NCBI RefSeq assembly: GCF_009766065.1
Contig: NZ_LMUE01000002.1
Coordinates: 183,599 to 247,598, forward strand
Source of the DNA: Dyella sp. S184
GTDB lineage: Bacteria > Pseudomonadota > Gammaproteobacteria > Xanthomonadales > Rhodanobacteraceae
Reading direction: 5' to 3'
DNA: 64,000 bases
Part shown: one piece after another, positions 1 to 11,308 of the stretch
Position numbering within the stretch: the first letter of the stretch is position 1
Layout: each line of letters opens with the position of its first letter
Position numbers and translations under genes: made by a program
Notes under the pieces: model-generated
Told to the model about the DNA's origin: nothing
The model's database searches: none
The model's input: the letters and a program-made list of their open reading frames with translations, nothing else

Positions 1-1
1 G

Positions 2-844
2 GCCGAACATCGCCCCGATGCCATTGTCAATTTTGCTGCCGAGTCGCACGTCGACCGCTCGATCGACGGCCCCGCCGAATTCGTGCAGACCAACGTGGTC
101 GGCACGCTGGGCCTGCTCGAATGCGCCCGCGACTACTGGCGCGGCCTCGAGGGCAGCGCGCGCGAGGCGTTCCGCTTCCTGCACGTATCGACCGACGAGG
201 TCTACGGCTCGCTCGGTGCCGAGGGCAAGTTCACCGAGCAGACACCGTACGCGCCGAACTCGCCGTATTCCGCCTCGAAGGCGGCCTCCGATCACTTGGT
301 CCGTGCGTTCCAGCACACCTACGGCCTGCCCACGCTGACCACCAACTGCTCGAACAACTACGGTCCCTTCCAGTTCCCGGAAAAACTCATCCCGCTGATC
401 ATCCAGAAAGCGCTGGCCGGCGAACCGCTGCCGGTTTACGGCGACGGCCTGAACATCCGCGACTGGCTGTTCGTGGGCGACCACTGCAGCGCGATCCGCC
501 GCGTGCTGGAAGCGGGCCGCGTCGGCGAGACCTACAACGTCGGCGGCAATGCCGAACGCGAGAACATCGCTGTGGTGAAGAGCATCTGCGCGTTGCTCGA
601 TCAGCGCCGGCCGCTGGACGATGGTCGCGTACGCGAATCGCTGATCACCTACGTCAAGGACCGCCCTGGGCACGATCGCCGCTATGCGATCGACTCCAGC
701 AAGCTGCAGGACGAACTGGGCTGGCGGCCATCGCAAACCTTCGAAACCGGCATCGCGCAGACGGTGGACTGGTATCTTGCCAACCAGCCGTGGAGCCAGC
801 GCGTGCTCGACGGCAGCTATCGCATGGAGCGCCTCGGCTCGTGA
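2..844 (+). CDS. rfbB: dTDP-glucose 4,6-dehydratase (5' truncated by window edge)
   Basis: The gene enters from the left edge; 280 C-terminal residues are visible. It converts dTDP-glucose to dTDP-4-keto-6-deoxyglucose, the second step of dTDP-L-rhamnose synthesis in the cytoplasm. Visible motifs of the extended short-chain dehydrogenase family are [12 protein letters not shown] near the start, [10 protein letters not shown] with the catalytic Thr-Asp-Glu, and the YSASK catalytic Tyr and Lys, followed by [17 protein letters not shown]. The conserved [12 protein letters not shown] block lies near the C terminus. The NAD-binding Rossmann start is outside the window. It heads the visible part of an rfbBACD-manC run on one strand. 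Confidence 0.97.
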   Translation, partial: AEHRPDAIVNFAAESHVDRSIDGPAEFVQTNVVGTLGLLECARDYWRGLEGSAREAFRFLHVSTDEVYGSLGAEGKFTEQTPYAPNSPYSASKAASDHLVRAFQHTYGLPTLTTNCSNNYGPFQFPEKLIPLIIQKALAGEPLPVYGDGLNIRDWLFVGDHCSAIRRVLEAGRVGETYNVGGNAERENIAVVKSICALLDQRRPLDDGRVRESLITYVKDRPGHDRRYAIDSSKLQDELGWRPSQTFETGIAQTVDWYLANQPWSQRVLDGSYRMERLGS

Positions 845-870
845 AAGCTGAGATCATCTAGGATTCGATC

Positions 871-1761
871 ATGAGCACGACGCAGAAAGGCATCATCCTC
901 GCCGGCGGTTCCGGCACCCGGCTTTATCCGATCACCCGCGCGGTCAGCAAGCAGCTGCTGCCGGTGTACGACAAGCCGATGATCTATTACCCGCTGGCCA
1001 CGCTGATGCTGGCCGGCATCCGCCAGGTGTTGATGATCAACACGCCGCATGAGCAGGAGATGTTCCAGCGCCTGCTCGGCGATGGCTCGCAGTGGGGCAT
1101 CGACATCCAGTACGCCGTGCAGCCCTCACCCGATGGCCTCGCGCAGGCGTTCACCATCGGTCGTGATTTCGTGGATGGCAAGCCTAGCTGTCTGGTGCTG
1201 GGCGACAACATCTTCTACGGCGTCGGCCTGACCGAGCGACTCAAGCGCGCGGCCTCGCGCGAACATGGCGCCACCGTGTTCGGTTACTGGGTCAAAGATC
1301 CCGAGCGCTATGGCGTGGCCGAATTCGACGCTGCCGGCCGGGTGATCGGACTGGAGGAAAAGCCGGCCCACCCCAAATCCCATTACGCGGTGACTGGCCT
1401 GTACTTCTACGACGGTCGCGTTTGCGATTACGCCGCGGCACTGAAGCCATCATCGCGCGGCGAACTGGAAATCACCGACCTCAACCGCTTCTACCTCGAC
1501 GACGACTCGCTGCACCTGGAGCAGCTCGGGCGTGGTTTTGCGTGGCTCGACACCGGCACCCACGATTCGCTGATGGAGGCGGGCAACTACATCGAGACCA
1601 TCGAGAACCGCCAAGGCCTCAAAGTTTGCTGCCCGGAGGAGATTGCCTACCTCAATGACTGGATCAACGCCGAACAACTACTGGCACTGGCCGCTCCACT
1701 GGCCAAGACCGGCTACGGCCAATACCTGCAGCAGCTGACTCGTCAAGGTCATGTTCGATGA
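871..1761 (+). CDS. rfbA: Glucose-1-phosphate thymidylyltransferase
   Basis: 296 residues, the usual RfbA length. It makes dTDP-glucose from dTTP and glucose-1-phosphate, the first and usually feedback-regulated step of dTDP-rhamnose synthesis. The nucleotidyltransferase signature [11 protein letters not shown] is near residue 11, followed by [16 protein letters not shown]; the metal-binding GDNIFYG is near residue 111 and the sugar-binding EEKPAHPKS near 161. It starts 26 bp after rfbB with AGGA upstream, and its last four bases overlap the rfbC start (ATGA), which points to translational coupling. Confidence 0.98.
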   Translation: MSTTQKGIILAGGSGTRLYPITRAVSKQLLPVYDKPMIYYPLATLMLAGIRQVLMINTPHEQEMFQRLLGDGSQWGIDIQYAVQPSPDGLAQAFTIGRDFVDGKPSCLVLGDNIFYGVGLTERLKRAASREHGATVFGYWVKDPERYGVAEFDAAGRVIGLEEKPAHPKSHYAVTGLYFYDGRVCDYAAALKPSSRGELEITDLNRFYLDDDSLHLEQLGRGFAWLDTGTHDSLMEAGNYIETIENRQGLKVCCPEEIAYLNDWINAEQLLALAAPLAKTGYGQYLQQLTRQGHVR

Positions 1762-2315
1762 AAGTGATTGAAACCGCGTTACCCGGCGCACTGATTCTCG
1801 AACCACAAGTGTTCGGCGATGCCCGTGGCTTCTTCTACGAAAGCTACAACAAGGGCAAGTGGCAGGAAGCCGGCATCATGGCCGACTTCATCCAGACCAA
1901 TGTTTCGCGCTCGGCCAAAGGCGTGCTGCGCGGGCTGCATTACCAGTGGCCAAATCCGCAAGGCAAGCTGGTCAGTGTGCTCGAAGGCGAGGTGTACGAC
2001 GTAGCGGTGGATATCCGCCGCGGCTCGCCCACGTTCGGACAGTCGTTCGGCGTAATGCTGACCGCCGAAAATCATCGGCACTTCTGGGTCCCGGAAGGCT
2101 TTGCGCATGGTTTTTGCGTGCTGTCCGAGTTCGCCACCTTCACCTATCAGTGCACCGCGCTTTACGACGCCCAGGCCGACGCCGGCATCCGCTGGAACGA
2201 TGCCGATCTCGGCATCGACTGGCCCTTGAGTACACCACTGCTGTCCGACAAGGACGGCAAGACGCCGCTGCTGAAAGACGTCGCGCCGGAACGGCTGCCG
2301 GTTTTCGCGTCGTGA
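1758..2315 (+). CDS. rfbC: dTDP-4-dehydrorhamnose 3,5-epimerase
   Basis: 185 residues, a normal length for this cupin-fold epimerase, which converts dTDP-4-keto-6-deoxyglucose to the L-rhamno configuration. Visible signatures are [12 protein letters not shown] with the catalytic His, [20 protein letters not shown], and [15 protein letters not shown]. The start overlaps the rfbA stop by four bases, and its own TGA stop lies inside the GTGA that starts rfbD, so rfbA, rfbC and rfbD look translationally coupled. Confidence 0.98.
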   Translation: MKVIETALPGALILEPQVFGDARGFFYESYNKGKWQEAGIMADFIQTNVSRSAKGVLRGLHYQWPNPQGKLVSVLEGEVYDVAVDIRRGSPTFGQSFGVMLTAENHRHFWVPEGFAHGFCVLSEFATFTYQCTALYDAQADAGIRWNDADLGIDWPLSTPLLSDKDGKTPLLKDVAPERLPVFAS

Positions 2316-3247
2316 AAACCCTGCTGTTTGGTGCCAACGGCCAGCTTGGCCGTACGTTTCTCGATCACGGTGGCCTGGTCACGCGCGGCGAGCTGATCGC
2401 CGCCAGTCGCGACGGTGTACTGGCGCAGGGCGGACACGGCGAGATCGCCGACCTGTCCATGCCGGAGTCTCTGGGTGCGCTGCTCGATCGCGTCCAGCCC
2501 GATGTGATCGTCAATACTGCCGCCTATACGGCGGTCGATCGCGCTGAGCAGGAAGAAGCGCTGGCCACCCGCGTCAACGGCGAAGCTGTTGGGGTGATCG
2601 GTAGCTGGGCCGCAGCGCATGGCGCCCTGGTTATCCATTATTCGACCGACTACGTCTTCGACGGCCGCCAGTCGCAAGCGTATCCCGTCGATGCGACGAC
2701 CGGCCCGTTGGGTGCCTACGGCCGCAGCAAGCTGGCCGGCGAACAGGCATTGCGCGCCAGCGGCGCCGATCACCTGACATTTCGCACGGCCTGGGTCTAC
2801 GCCGCACACGGCCAGAACTTCCTGCGCACCATGCTGCGCCTGGGGGCCGAGCGCGATGAACTGCGCGTGGTGGACGACCAGCACGGTGCACCGACCGATA
2901 CCAAGCTGATCGTCAATGCCAGCGTCGCCGCGCTCAATCGCTGGCAACACGCCGACACCGCGCAACGTCGGCTACTGAGCGGCACCCATCACCTGGTCGC
3001 CAGCGGCGCCACGACCTGGCGTGGCTTTGCCAGCGCGATCTTCGACCAGGCCGCCACCATGGGCGTGCTCGCGCGTCAACCACAGGTCATCCCGATCGGC
3101 AGTGCCGAGTTCCCCACACCTGCCGTGCGCCCGGCGTGGTCGTTGCTGGACAATACCGGCTTCCAGCGACACTTCGACTATCCGCTGCCTGACTGGCAAC
3201 AAGGTTTGCACGAGGTCATGCATCAGCTCGCCGTACCCATTCACTGA
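2312..3247 (+). CDS. rfbD: dTDP-4-dehydrorhamnose reductase
   Basis: 311 residues from a GTG start that overlaps the rfbC stop (GTGA). A longer in-frame reading begins near 1859 inside rfbC, but family alignment places the start at the GTG, just before the Rossmann motif FGANGQLG. The enzyme reduces dTDP-4-keto-L-rhamnose to dTDP-L-rhamnose with NAD(P)H. Also visible are YSTDYVFDGR and the YGRSKLAGEQ catalytic Tyr and Lys of the RmlD family. It completes the rhamnose set begun by rfbB, rfbA and rfbC. Confidence 0.97.
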   Translation: MKTLLFGANGQLGRTFLDHGGLVTRGELIAASRDGVLAQGGHGEIADLSMPESLGALLDRVQPDVIVNTAAYTAVDRAEQEEALATRVNGEAVGVIGSWAAAHGALVIHYSTDYVFDGRQSQAYPVDATTGPLGAYGRSKLAGEQALRASGADHLTFRTAWVYAAHGQNFLRTMLRLGAERDELRVVDDQHGAPTDTKLIVNASVAALNRWQHADTAQRRLLSGTHHLVASGATTWRGFASAIFDQAATMGVLARQPQVIPIGSAEFPTPAVRPAWSLLDNTGFQRHFDYPLPDWQQGLHEVMHQLAVPIH

Positions 3248-3264
3248 GCAAGGACATGGCGCCC

Positions 3265-4677
3265 ATGTTGATTCCTCTCATCCTCAGCGGCGGCAGTGGT
3301 ACCCGTCTGTGGCCGGTCTCGCGCAAGAATCTGCCCAAGCAGTTCCTCGCATTGGCCGGCAACGGCACGCTGTTCCAGCAGACCATTGCACGGACCCGGG
3401 AGCTGCCTGACGTAGCGGCCCCGATCGTGGTGGCCAGCGAAGATCACCGTTTCCTCGCCGCCGACCAGCTGCTGGAGGCCGGTATCAAAGGCGCCACCAT
3501 CGTGCTGGAACCACTGGCGCGCAATACCGCACCGGCAATCGCACTAGGCGCGTTGCAGGCCTTGCAGCGCGATGCCGATGCCTTGCTGCTGGTGCTGCCG
3601 GCCGATCACCTGATCGGCGACACCGGCGCGTTTGTGGAGGCGGTGAAACAGGCCATGCCGCTGGCCACGCAGGACTGGCTGGTGACGTTCGGCATCCGCC
3701 CTGATCGTCCGGAAACCGGTTTCGGCTACATCCGCCGCGCCGAGGCAGTCGATGGCCATGGCTATCGCGTGGAACAGTTCGTCGAGAAGCCCGACCAGGC
3801 CACCGCCGAGTCCTATCTCGCCGATGGCGACTACGACTGGAACTCGGGCATGTTCCTGTTCAAGGCCTCGCGCTATCTGGAAGAACTCGCCATGCACGCA
3901 CCAGCGATGCTGGCGGCTGTGCGCAACGCGCATGCGAAGGCATCGGCCGATCTCGACTTCGTGCGGATCGATCGCGATGCGTTCGCCCTGGTGCCGGATA
4001 ACTCGATCGACTACGCGGTGATGGAAAAGACGCGCCAGGCAGCGGTGATCCCGGTCAGCTGCGCATGGAGCGACATCGGCTCGTGGTCAGCGCTGTGGCT
4101 GACCGGTGACAAAGACGCAGAGGGCAACCTGCGCGAAGGCGACATACTCAGCATCGACACGCGCAATTCGCTGCTGCGCTCGCACGACCGCCACCTGCTT
4201 GCGACGGTTGGTGTCGACGACCTGATCGTGGTCACCACCCCGGATGCCACCCTGGTGGCACATCGCGATGCCGCGCAGGATGTGAAGAAAATCGTCGAAC
4301 AACTCAAGGCTGCCGGCCGCAGCGAACACTCATTGCATCGGGTGGTGCATCGACCGTGGGGCAGCTACGACTCGCTGGAGGCAGGCGAGCGCTTCCAGGT
4401 CAAGCGTATCCAGGTCAAGCCGGGCGCTTCCCTGAGCCTGCAGAAGCATCATCATCGCGCCGAGCACTGGATCGTGGTGTCCGGCACGGCCGAGGTCACC
4501 TGCGACGACAAGGTGTTCCTGCTCGGCGAAAACCAGAGCACCTACATCCCGCTCGGCAGCAAGCACCGCCTGCGCAACCCCGGCAAGGTGGCACTGGAAC
4601 TGATCGAAGTGCAGTCGGGCAGCTATCTTGGCGAGGACGACATCGTGCGCTTCGACGATGTTTACGGCCGCGCCTGA
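3265..4677 (+). CDS. manC: Mannose-1-phosphate guanylyltransferase / mannose-6-phosphate isomerase (XanB/ManC type)
   Basis: 470 residues from ATG 3265. An upstream ATG at 3256 is in frame, but AAGGA (3250-3254) is only one base from it and correctly spaced for 3265. The N-terminal GT-A domain carries GGSGTRLWPVSRKNLPKQF and FVEKPD; the C-terminal cupin domain has QKHHHRAEHWIVVSGTAEV, typical of the bifunctional type II phosphomannose isomerase. It supplies GDP-mannose, a precursor of GDP-fucose, O-antigen or xanthan-like polymers. It follows rfbD by about 17 bp and is the last gene of the run before a terminator. Confidence 0.95.
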   Translation: MLIPLILSGGSGTRLWPVSRKNLPKQFLALAGNGTLFQQTIARTRELPDVAAPIVVASEDHRFLAADQLLEAGIKGATIVLEPLARNTAPAIALGALQALQRDADALLLVLPADHLIGDTGAFVEAVKQAMPLATQDWLVTFGIRPDRPETGFGYIRRAEAVDGHGYRVEQFVEKPDQATAESYLADGDYDWNSGMFLFKASRYLEELAMHAPAMLAAVRNAHAKASADLDFVRIDRDAFALVPDNSIDYAVMEKTRQAAVIPVSCAWSDIGSWSALWLTGDKDAEGNLREGDILSIDTRNSLLRSHDRHLLATVGVDDLIVVTTPDATLVAHRDAAQDVKKIVEQLKAAGRSEHSLHRVVHRPWGSYDSLEAGERFQVKRIQVKPGASLSLQKHHHRAEHWIVVSGTAEVTCDDKVFLLGENQSTYIPLGSKHRLRNPGKVALELIEVQSGSYLGEDDIVRFDDVYGRA

Positions 4678-4691
4678 CGCGCAGGAAGTAC

Positions 4692-4728
4692 CACAAAAAA
4701 GCCGCGCCGAGTGCGCGGTTTTTTTGTG
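4692..4728. terminator. Bidirectional terminator between manC and glmS
   Basis: A GC stem (GCCGCGC / GCGCGGT, loop near CGAGT) is flanked by an A-run on the left and a T-run on the right, so it can end transcription from both converging genes. Confidence 0.85.
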
Positions 4729-4744
4729 ACCCCTATGGCTTGAG

Positions 4745-6574
4745 CTATTCCACCGTGACCGACTTGGCCAGGTTGCGTGGCTGGTCGACGTCGGTGCCTC
4801 GCAGCACCGCGACGTGATAAGCCAGCAACTGCAGCGGCACGGTGAACACCGCAGGTGCGATGAAACTGCCACCGGACTCCACCCGCAGCATGACGCCGTG
4901 ACCGGCCATGTCATCCATGCCGGCGGCGCCATCGGCGAACACGATCAGGCGGCCACCGCGGGCACGCACTTCCTGCAGGTTGGACTTGAGCTTGTCCAGC
5001 AGCGGGCCGCTCGGCGCCACCGCCACTACCGGCATGTCCTCATCGACCAGCGCCAGTGGGCCATGCTTGAGCTCGCCGGCAGGGTACGCCTCGGCGTGGA
5101 TATAGGAGATTTCCTTGAGCTTGAGCGACCCCTCCAGCGCGACCGGATACTGCGCGCCACGACCAAGGAACAACGCATGCTGGTGATGGATGAATTCAGT
5201 CGACAGTTCGATGATCGCCGGCTCCAGCTTCAGTGCGTTCTCGATCGCCCGCGGCAGATGCTGCAGCTCGGCGCACAGCGAGGCATAACGCTGCGGATCC
5301 AGTCCGTTGCGGTGCGCCAGCTCCAGCGCCAGCAAGGCGAGGCCGGCAAGCTGTGTGGTAAACGCCTTGGTCGAGGCCACGCCGATCTCCGGACCGGCAC
5401 GTGTCATCAGTTTCAGATCCGCTTCGCGCACAAGCGAGGATTCGGGCACGTTGCAGATCACCAGCGTGCCGAGGTAGCCACGGCGGCGCGACTCGCGCAA
5501 GGCGGCTAGCGTGTCGGCGGTTTCACCGGACTGCGAGATCGCCACGAACAAGGTGTCAGCCGGCACCACCGCTTCGCGGTAACGGTACTCGCTGGCCACT
5601 TCCACGCTGACCGGCAGTCGCGCGTACTCCTCGATCCAGTACTTGGCGACCAGGCCGGCGTGGTAGCTGGTGCCGCAGGCGATGATGTGCAAACCGCGCG
5701 TGCGCTGCAGCAGCGCATCGCTGTCGATGCCGAAGATGTTCGGCAGCACGCCATGCGGACCGATGCGCGCTTCCAGCGTGTCGGCCACGGCGCGTGGCTG
5801 CTCGAAGATTTCCTTCTGCATGTAGTGGCGATATTCACCGCGCTCGACGGCGTCGGAAGACAGTTCGCTCTCGTGCATCGCGCGCTCGACCGGCTGCCCG
5901 TCGAGGCCGTAGACCTGCACGCTGTCGCGGGTGATCTCGACCACATCGTCTTCGTCGAGATAAACCATCTTGTTGGTGACCTGGATCAACGCCTGCGCAT
6001 CCGAGCCGAGGAAATTCTCGCCAATGCCGATGCCGACCAGCAGCGGCGCACCACGGCGTGCGCCGACCACATGACCAGGTTCGTCACGGCTGACCACGGC
6101 GATTGCGTAGGCACCTTCGAGTTCGCGTACCGTGCCCAGTACCGCTTCACGCAAGTTCATGCCCTGATCGATGCGCTGATCGATCAACGCCGCCATCACC
6201 TCGGTGTCGGTCTCGGAGGTAAACACATGGCCACCCGCCTGTAGCTCGGCACGCAGGCTGGCGTAGTTCTCGATGATGCCGTTGTGCACGATCGCGACGC
6301 GCCCTGCCACGTGCGGATGCGCGTTGGCCTCGCTCGGTACGCCATGCGTGGCCCAGCGCGTATGCGCGATGCCGGTGCCACCGGGGATCGGATCGGCGCG
6401 ATACAGCGCCTCCATCTCGCGCACCTTGCCCTTGGCGCGCACACGCCGGATCTCGCCCTGGCCAAGTACGGCCACGCCCGACGAATCATAGCCGCGGTAT
6501 TCCAGTGCCTTCAGGCCGGCAATCAGCAACGGCGCGACATCGCGCTGGGCGGCGGCAGCAACAATTCCACACAT
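4745..6574 (-). CDS. glmS: Glutamine--fructose-6-phosphate aminotransferase (isomerizing)
   Basis: 609 residues from ATG 6574, equal to the usual bacterial GlmS length. The start two codons upstream was rejected because the N-terminal nucleophile Cys must follow the initiator Met directly (MCGIVAAAAQRD). It makes glucosamine-6-phosphate, the entry point for peptidoglycan and LPS amino sugars. The N-terminal class II glutaminase domain (HTRWATHG, HNGIIENY) is followed by two SIS domains (ACGTSYHAG, ISQSGETADT, VASTKAFTTQ) and the C-terminal PRNLAKSVTVE. It faces manC across a shared terminator. No glmS ribozyme was seen upstream. Confidence 0.98.
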   Translation of the reverse strand: MCGIVAAAAQRDVAPLLIAGLKALEYRGYDSSGVAVLGQGEIRRVRAKGKVREMEALYRADPIPGGTGIAHTRWATHGVPSEANAHPHVAGRVAIVHNGIIENYASLRAELQAGGHVFTSETDTEVMAALIDQRIDQGMNLREAVLGTVRELEGAYAIAVVSRDEPGHVVGARRGAPLLVGIGIGENFLGSDAQALIQVTNKMVYLDEDDVVEITRDSVQVYGLDGQPVERAMHESELSSDAVERGEYRHYMQKEIFEQPRAVADTLEARIGPHGVLPNIFGIDSDALLQRTRGLHIIACGTSYHAGLVAKYWIEEYARLPVSVEVASEYRYREAVVPADTLFVAISQSGETADTLAALRESRRRGYLGTLVICNVPESSLVREADLKLMTRAGPEIGVASTKAFTTQLAGLALLALELAHRNGLDPQRYASLCAELQHLPRAIENALKLEPAIIELSTEFIHHQHALFLGRGAQYPVALEGSLKLKEISYIHAEAYPAGELKHGPLALVDEDMPVVAVAPSGPLLDKLKSNLQEVRARGGRLIVFADGAAGMDDMAGHGVMLRVESGGSFIAPAVFTVPLQLLAYHVAVLRGTDVDQPRNLAKSVTVE

Positions 6575-6712
6575 GCGCAAAGCTTCCTAATCCGGTGATG
6601 AATGCGGAGCCTCCAGCCCCGGCACAAGGCCACCATTCTGTCGAGGCTGCATTACCGCCAGCTTTCGTGGCACGTGCCAGCCGTGTCGGCAGGTGCCAAT
6701 GGCTCAACCTGT

Positions 6713-8083
<1,371 letters not shown>

Positions 8084-8245
8084 GGGGGCTCCGTAGCAAG
8101 GGATGCCAGTCACGCACGCCGCGCGATCGGCTAGACACTCATGATAACCGAGCCACCTGGTATCGGCCGAAAGCACCGCGGCCCCGCACCCCTTTCCCAT
8201 GAACAGGAAAAAGGCCGGGGCCGCGCGTCACGTCAAACCGCAGGT

Positions 8246-8473
8246 TCAGTGGATAAGGTGTACCCGATCAGCCCACATGCGTTCGAGTCGTGCCTTGGCG
8301 AGCAACTTCTCCTTCTTCATGCTGGCCAGGGTCATATCGTCGATGGGAAGTACGCCGATATCGGCGTCGTGCACCTTGCTGTCGAGCTGTCGGTGATGCT
8401 GGTAAAGCCGGCGAAATTCCGCATCGGCTTTCATCAAGGCCTCGACATCCTCACGCTGCTGGTTTTCAAACAT
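8246..8473 (-). CDS. YdcH family (DUF465) small helical protein
   Basis: 75 residues, highly charged and predicted all helical, with a strong GGAGG ribosome site seven bases before the ATG. The pattern FRRLYQHHRQLDSKVHDAD, then a loop, then LKKEKLLAKARLERM matches the two-helix hairpin of the YdcH/DUF465 family, whose function is unknown. The gene stands alone in the same direction as cbs, about 160 bp upstream of it. Confidence 0.85.
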   Translation of the reverse strand: MFENQQREDVEALMKADAEFRRLYQHHRQLDSKVHDADIGVLPIDDMTLASMKKEKLLAKARLERMWADRVHLIH

Positions 8474-8859
8474 GATTCAACCTCCTCACGAGTGGGCGTG
8501 CGGTACCTCAAAGAGGCATCCGCAGACGATTGAACGCGTGCGCACAACCACACCCTGCGACCGGATGCCGGTAACGCAGGAGGGGAAGTAAACGTGGAAT
8601 GCGCGCATGGTTCAGGTCAGTGACCCATGCGGCAGGAATGCCCCATGGGACTTCGACCCTACTCCCCCGATCCGGGTGGTGCAAGCCTGTCGGGCGTACT
8701 GCAAAGAACTGGCAGTTGTCAGTTAAAAACCTGTCAAAACAGTCATTTACATTTCGCAATCGAACTTGCAACAACGGCCGCCGCAACCAGCGACCTGTGG
8801 CCACGGCGAGCCACAAGTTAGCCCACCCGCAGCGCCACTGGACTCATTGCAGCGCGATC
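8474..8859. other. Intergenic region without a recognised gene
   Basis: 386 bp between two minus-strand genes. Frames here have no family resemblance and no ribosome site. The stretch 8720-8760 is AT-richer and contains, on the minus strand, a TTGACA-like box, so it may hold the ydcH promoter. No RNA gene was recognised. Confidence 0.5.
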
Positions 8860-9486
8860 TCAGTGCCCGCTGTTGGACTGCGTAGCCGGCGCGTTGTCCT
8901 GCATCTGTGAACGCATCGCCTTGGCCGCCTCGGCCGCCAGGGAAGCTTCATGGCGGGCGGCCTTGGCCACCTTGGCCTGTGCCGCCGCCAGCTTCTTCGC
9001 CTGATCAGCCTCGGCACGCGCCTGGTCGGCCGCCTGTGAGTACGCCTGCCCCTCTTCCTGCGCTCGCGCAGCCTCTTCCTGGGCCAACTGCGACTGCAAA
9101 CGCTGGCGTTCCAGCTCGCGCCGCGCGATTTCCGTGTCGCGCCGGCTGTTCTCGAGCAGGATCTGGTCGTGCTCGCGATCAAGCTGGGTCAGCTGGACCT
9201 GGGCATCCTGCAGCTGCGCGGCACTCTTGGCCAGATCCACGCGCCTTTCGGCGAGGTACAAATCACGCGCACGATCATGCTTGTTCGCCTGCGCCAGCCG
9301 GTTGATCGCATCGCGTGCGCGCGCCTGCTCAGCCTGGGCATAACTTCCCAGAGTGGGATCGTTGGCAAGCTGGTCGAGACTGCTGTTCAGGCGATTGATG
9401 TCGATATCGTCCTGCCGGGCATATACCGAGCTGGCGGCTGTCAGCGCCAGTGCAATGGCAGCAAGGGTAATGGTGAGCCGCTTCAT
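8860..9486 (-). CDS. Secreted coiled-coil protein, DUF4398-like
   Basis: 208 residues with a clear signal peptide (MKRLTITLAAIALALTAA, cleavage near VYA-RQ). The mature part is Ala, Gln, Arg and Glu rich and forms a long coiled coil (SAAQLQDAQVQLTQLDRE and following), ending in a low-complexity Ala/Gln tail. The start overlaps the stop of the upstream gene by four bases (ATGA), so the two are translationally coupled. Both resemble the DUF4398 envelope family found beside OmpA-like proteins in Xanthomonads and pseudomonads. The function is unknown; a periplasmic scaffold role is only a guess. Confidence 0.8.
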   Translation of the reverse strand: MKRLTITLAAIALALTAASSVYARQDDIDINRLNSSLDQLANDPTLGSYAQAEQARARDAINRLAQANKHDRARDLYLAERRVDLAKSAAQLQDAQVQLTQLDREHDQILLENSRRDTEIARRELERQRLQSQLAQEEAARAQEEGQAYSQAADQARAEADQAKKLAAAQAKVAKAARHEASLAAEAAKAMRSQMQDNAPATQSNSGH

Positions 9487-10064
9487 GGCTGGCCTCCCTG
9501 GGTGCTGGAGCTTGAGGCGGGCTGCTGACTGTTGTCAGGCAGCGTCTGGAAACCGGCACCGGGTGCCGGCGCCGACAGTACCGATGAAGTGGGTGCCGGC
9601 ATGTCCTCGGTAGGAGGTGGCGGGCTGGAGGACGACGCCGAAGCAGCCTGCTGCTCCTGCTGCTGGGCCGCCGCCTCGGCCTGCTCGCCCTGCGCGCGCA
9701 GGCTCGAATTTTCCTGAATCTTGCTCTGGATCTGGGCCCGCGTCGCGCCCAGTCGGGCCTTGGCCCGGGCCAGCTCGGCATCGGCACGCGACTCCTCGGC
9801 CAGATTGGCCGCGTCGGCGTACTTGCGCTCGGCCATCGCCGCCTGCGCCTGCTGGAACTTGTCCTGGGCAAAGCCCAGGTCGACAGGCGCATAGTCGGCA
9901 GCGCCCGCATCGCGCGCCGCCTGCAGCTGCGTCTGCGCCATATTCATCGAATCATCGGGCGGCGGCACCGTGGCGCAACCGGCCAGCGCCAGAGTCAGCG
10001 CCAGGGTGGCTGTGGTGGCGCGGATGCGGCCGGAGAGCCCGGCTGGCAGGGAAAAGATGTGCAC
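9483..10064 (-). CDS. DUF4398-type lipoprotein
   Basis: 193 residues from GTG 10064, chosen because GAGGA lies eight bases upstream; a longer in-frame start at 10109 lacks such a site. A lipobox (LALAGC) follows the hydrophobic segment. The body resembles DUF4398: ADYAPVDLGFAQDKFQQAQAAM and KYADAANLAEESRADAELARAK. The C-terminal part is a Gln/Ser/Pro-rich low-complexity tail. It is predicted to be anchored in the outer membrane and coupled to the downstream coiled-coil gene. It is divergent from pilU, whose start is 88 bp away, so the two may share a promoter region. Confidence 0.8.
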   Translation of the reverse strand: MHIFSLPAGLSGRIRATTATLALTLALAGCATVPPPDDSMNMAQTQLQAARDAGAADYAPVDLGFAQDKFQQAQAAMAERKYADAANLAEESRADAELARAKARLGATRAQIQSKIQENSSLRAQGEQAEAAAQQQEQQAASASSSSPPPPTEDMPAPTSSVLSAPAPGAGFQTLPDNSQQPASSSSTQGGQP

Positions 10065-10152
10065 CGTCACATTCCTCGTAGTGTGTCGCAGCGTATTGTG
10101 GGCAGGCATAATCCATCATTGCAACGCGCATTTCAGAAACAGGGGATTTTTC

Positions 10153-11265
10153 GTGGATATCGGTTACTTCCTCAAGCTCATGGTAGACAAGGGCGCGTCG
10201 GACATGTTCCTGACCACCGGCGCCCCAGTGAACATCAAAGTCGAGGGCAAGCTGTATCCACTGGGCAATACCGGCCTGCCTGGCGGCATGGTCAAGAAGA
10301 TCGCCTACTCGCTGATGGACGAAGGCCAGGTGCCGCAGTTCGAGCGCAATCTCGAGCTGAACATGGCGCTGGCGGTGAAGGAAGCCGGCCGCTTCCGTAT
10401 CAACGTGTTCAAGCAGCGTGGCGAAGTGGGCATGGTGATCCGCGCGATCAAGAGCGAGATCCCCAGCATCGACCAGTTGCAGCTGCCCAGCATCTTCCGC
10501 GACCTGATCATGGAGCCGCGCGGCCTGATCCTGGTGGTCGGTGCCACCGGCTCGGGCAAGTCGACCACGCTGGCGGCGATGATCGATCAGCGCAATTCGC
10601 ATACTCCCGGCCATATCCTCACCATCGAGGATCCGATCGAGTACCTGCACCGGCACAAGAAATCGATCGTCAACCAGCGTGAGGTGGGCCTCGACACCCA
10701 CAGCTATCACGAGGCGCTGAAGAACGCGATGCGCGAAGCGCCGGATGTGATCATGATCGGCGAGATCCGCGACACCGATACGATGGAAGCGGCGATCGCG
10801 TTCTCCGAAACCGGTCACCTGTGCCTGGCCACCCTGCACTCGAACAACTCCGACCAGACGCTGGAGCGCATCCTCAATTTCTTCCCCGAATCGGCACACA
10901 AGAACGTGCTGATGAACCTGGCCTTGAACCTGCGCGCGGTGATCAGCCAGCGCCTGGTGGTGGGCAAGGACGGCCGGCGCATTCCAGCTGCAGAAGTGCT
11001 GCTCAACACGCCGCTGATCCGCGACATGATCCGCCGCGGGCAGATCCACGAGATCAAGGAAGCGATGGACCGCAGCCTGCAGGAAGGCATGCAGACCTTC
11101 GACCAGTCGCTATACCGTCTCTACAAGGAAGGTCGCGTGGAGCTGGAGGAAGCACTCAGCAAGTCCGACTCGCGCGATGGCCTGGCGCTGAAGATCCGGC
11201 TCGCCGAAGGCGGCACCAGCGACCAGGAACTGGTCGGCAACGATCCCTACGGCATGGGCTTCTGA
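10153..11265 (+). CDS. pilU: Type IV pilus twitching motility ATPase PilU
   Basis: 370 residues from GTG 10153 (AGGGG upstream), beginning VDIGYFLKLMVDKGASDMFL, which matches the PilU N terminus. Longer in-frame starts lie in the divergent promoter region and were rejected. Walker A is GATGSGKSTT near residue 134; the Asp box and Walker B (DVIMIGEIRDTDTMEAA) and the His box region follow. PilU is the accessory retraction motor that works with PilT at the inner-membrane base of type IV pili. pilT, usually next to it, is not here. The C-terminal Gly/Asp-rich tail is normal for PilU. Confidence 0.96.
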   Translation: MDIGYFLKLMVDKGASDMFLTTGAPVNIKVEGKLYPLGNTGLPGGMVKKIAYSLMDEGQVPQFERNLELNMALAVKEAGRFRINVFKQRGEVGMVIRAIKSEIPSIDQLQLPSIFRDLIMEPRGLILVVGATGSGKSTTLAAMIDQRNSHTPGHILTIEDPIEYLHRHKKSIVNQREVGLDTHSYHEALKNAMREAPDVIMIGEIRDTDTMEAAIAFSETGHLCLATLHSNNSDQTLERILNFFPESAHKNVLMNLALNLRAVISQRLVVGKDGRRIPAAEVLLNTPLIRDMIRRGQIHEIKEAMDRSLQEGMQTFDQSLYRLYKEGRVELEEALSKSDSRDGLALKIRLAEGGTSDQELVGNDPYGMGF

Positions 11266-11308
11266 GACTCGCAGGCGCGTTCCTTCAGGACACGGCTGCG
11301 GATTTGCA

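Noticed and set aside
8084..8245. SAM riboswitch upstream of the cystathionine beta-synthase gene
   Set aside because: The short interval shows no conserved helices of known SAM riboswitches.
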